DNA of 5,792 bases from an uncultured Muribaculaceae bacterium (GTDB lineage: Bacteria > Bacteroidota > Bacteroidia > Bacteroidales > Muribaculaceae), in the NCBI GenBank assembly GCA_910576935.1, contig CAJTKG010000062.1:1-5792 (forward strand), given 5' to 3'. Below the pieces are notes generated by a model. The model was not told the origin of the DNA. It saw nothing but the letters and a program-made list of their open reading frames with translations, and searched no databases. The position numbers and the translations under genes were made by a program. Of this stretch, positions 5,539 to 5,792 are shown piece after piece (position 1 is the first letter of the stretch; every line of letters starts with the position of its first letter).

Positions 5539-5792
5539 GGCCTATTTGTATCAATGTTATTGTTCATTATTTGTATTGTGATATATTGTGTACAATCTTT
5601 TAATGGCTCTTTGTATCCTATTTTTAAAACCGTTCCATTATTATATGTTTCACGATCTCGGGGATTAAATGTGTATTTACCATCATTTATAAGAGTTTCA
5701 ACCCTACACGCCGATTTATGCGCTGACCACTTCAACGCTTCAGATGCAGTTGAAGCGTCGGGCGTTACCTGTTGGATTATCCATTGTTCGGC
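5535..5792 (-). CDS. C-terminal end of a protein, probable toxin tip (5' end cut off)
   Basis: The frame is open from the right edge to TGA 5537-5535, giving 85 visible residues. A TTG at 5735 could be called a start, but the frame continues beyond it without a stop (AEQWIIQQVTPD, then STASEALKWSAHK), so the true start is outside the window. The visible end, DGKYTFNPRDRETYNNG then GYKEPLKDCTQYITIQ, is basic and beta-strand-like, as in many small nuclease-type toxin tips, but I cannot assign a family. No Rhs core motif is visible in this portion. Being directly coupled (ATGA) to an exported small protein within a toxin locus is the main reason to call it a toxin C-terminus. Confidence 0.65.
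   Translation of the reverse strand, partial: AEQWIIQQVTPDASTASEALKWSAHKSACRVETLINDGKYTFNPRDRETYNNGTVLKIGYKEPLKDCTQYITIQIMNNNIDTNRP

Noticed and set aside
5733..5735. TTG as the start of the right-edge gene
   Set aside because: The frame stays open upstream to the window edge with similar protein-like composition, so the gene is more likely cut off than started here.
1..5792. tRNA, rRNA, CRISPR array, insertion sequence or integrase
   Set aside because: None was seen on reading both strands: no spaced repeat array, no transposase or recombinase motifs and no terminal inverted repeats.

Overview
The window reads almost entirely from the minus strand. It looks like a stretch of a polymorphic-toxin (Rhs) accessory locus from a member of the Bacteroidales. 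The clues are the style of the Rhs core tip (residue pattern NPANMVDWDG), the exported YwqK/MORN-type proteins, the lack of clear Shine-Dalgarno sites and the AT-rich cargo genes. A gut lineage such as Muribaculaceae would fit, but the sequence does not settle the family. Base composition is a patchwork. Most cargo genes are AT-rich, while about 280 bp of Rhs core (about 970-1250) is strikingly GC-rich (68-73% in the 60-base rows at 1021-1200, against about 27% at 361-420).

In the direction of transcription (right to left) the layout is as follows. (1) The C-terminal end of a protein cut by the right edge (5535-5792), probably a toxin tip. It overlaps by ATGA with (2) an exported helical protein (4963-5538), its likely immunity partner. 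(3) A second exported protein (4545-4949) stops early at an (AT)6 tract. A 61-codon open continuation lies in another frame (4361-4546). (4) Two tandem, clearly paralogous exported YwqK-family repeat proteins (3669-4256 and 3042-3647). (5) Three overlapping membrane-protein genes (2401-2919, 2067-2411, 1753-2067). (6) A membrane-anchored small protein (1250-1666), fused by an ATGA overlap to (7) an orphan Rhs cassette (324-1253). That cassette has a short GC-rich core remnant and an AT-rich tip carrying a perfect JAMM motif (H-x-H-x7-S-x2-D), as in the JAB-like toxin family. (8) A lipoprotein-like gene overlapping the toxin 3' end and running off the left edge (1-361), the likely immunity partner of the JAB toxin.

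Taken together this looks like a toxin/immunity cassette array. It has few toxin tips, many immunity-like genes, and every non-toxin product carries a signal peptide or membrane anchor, so protection would act in the envelope. The two strongest observations are both on the minus strand. First, the left-edge lipoprotein and the 4545-4949 gene share a conserved segment (D-S-x-L-R-N-x-V-I-P and flanking residues), so they appear to be homologous immunity proteins placed at opposite ends of the window. Second, the right-hand copy is interrupted exactly at a dinucleotide repeat whose length would switch the full-length frame on or off.
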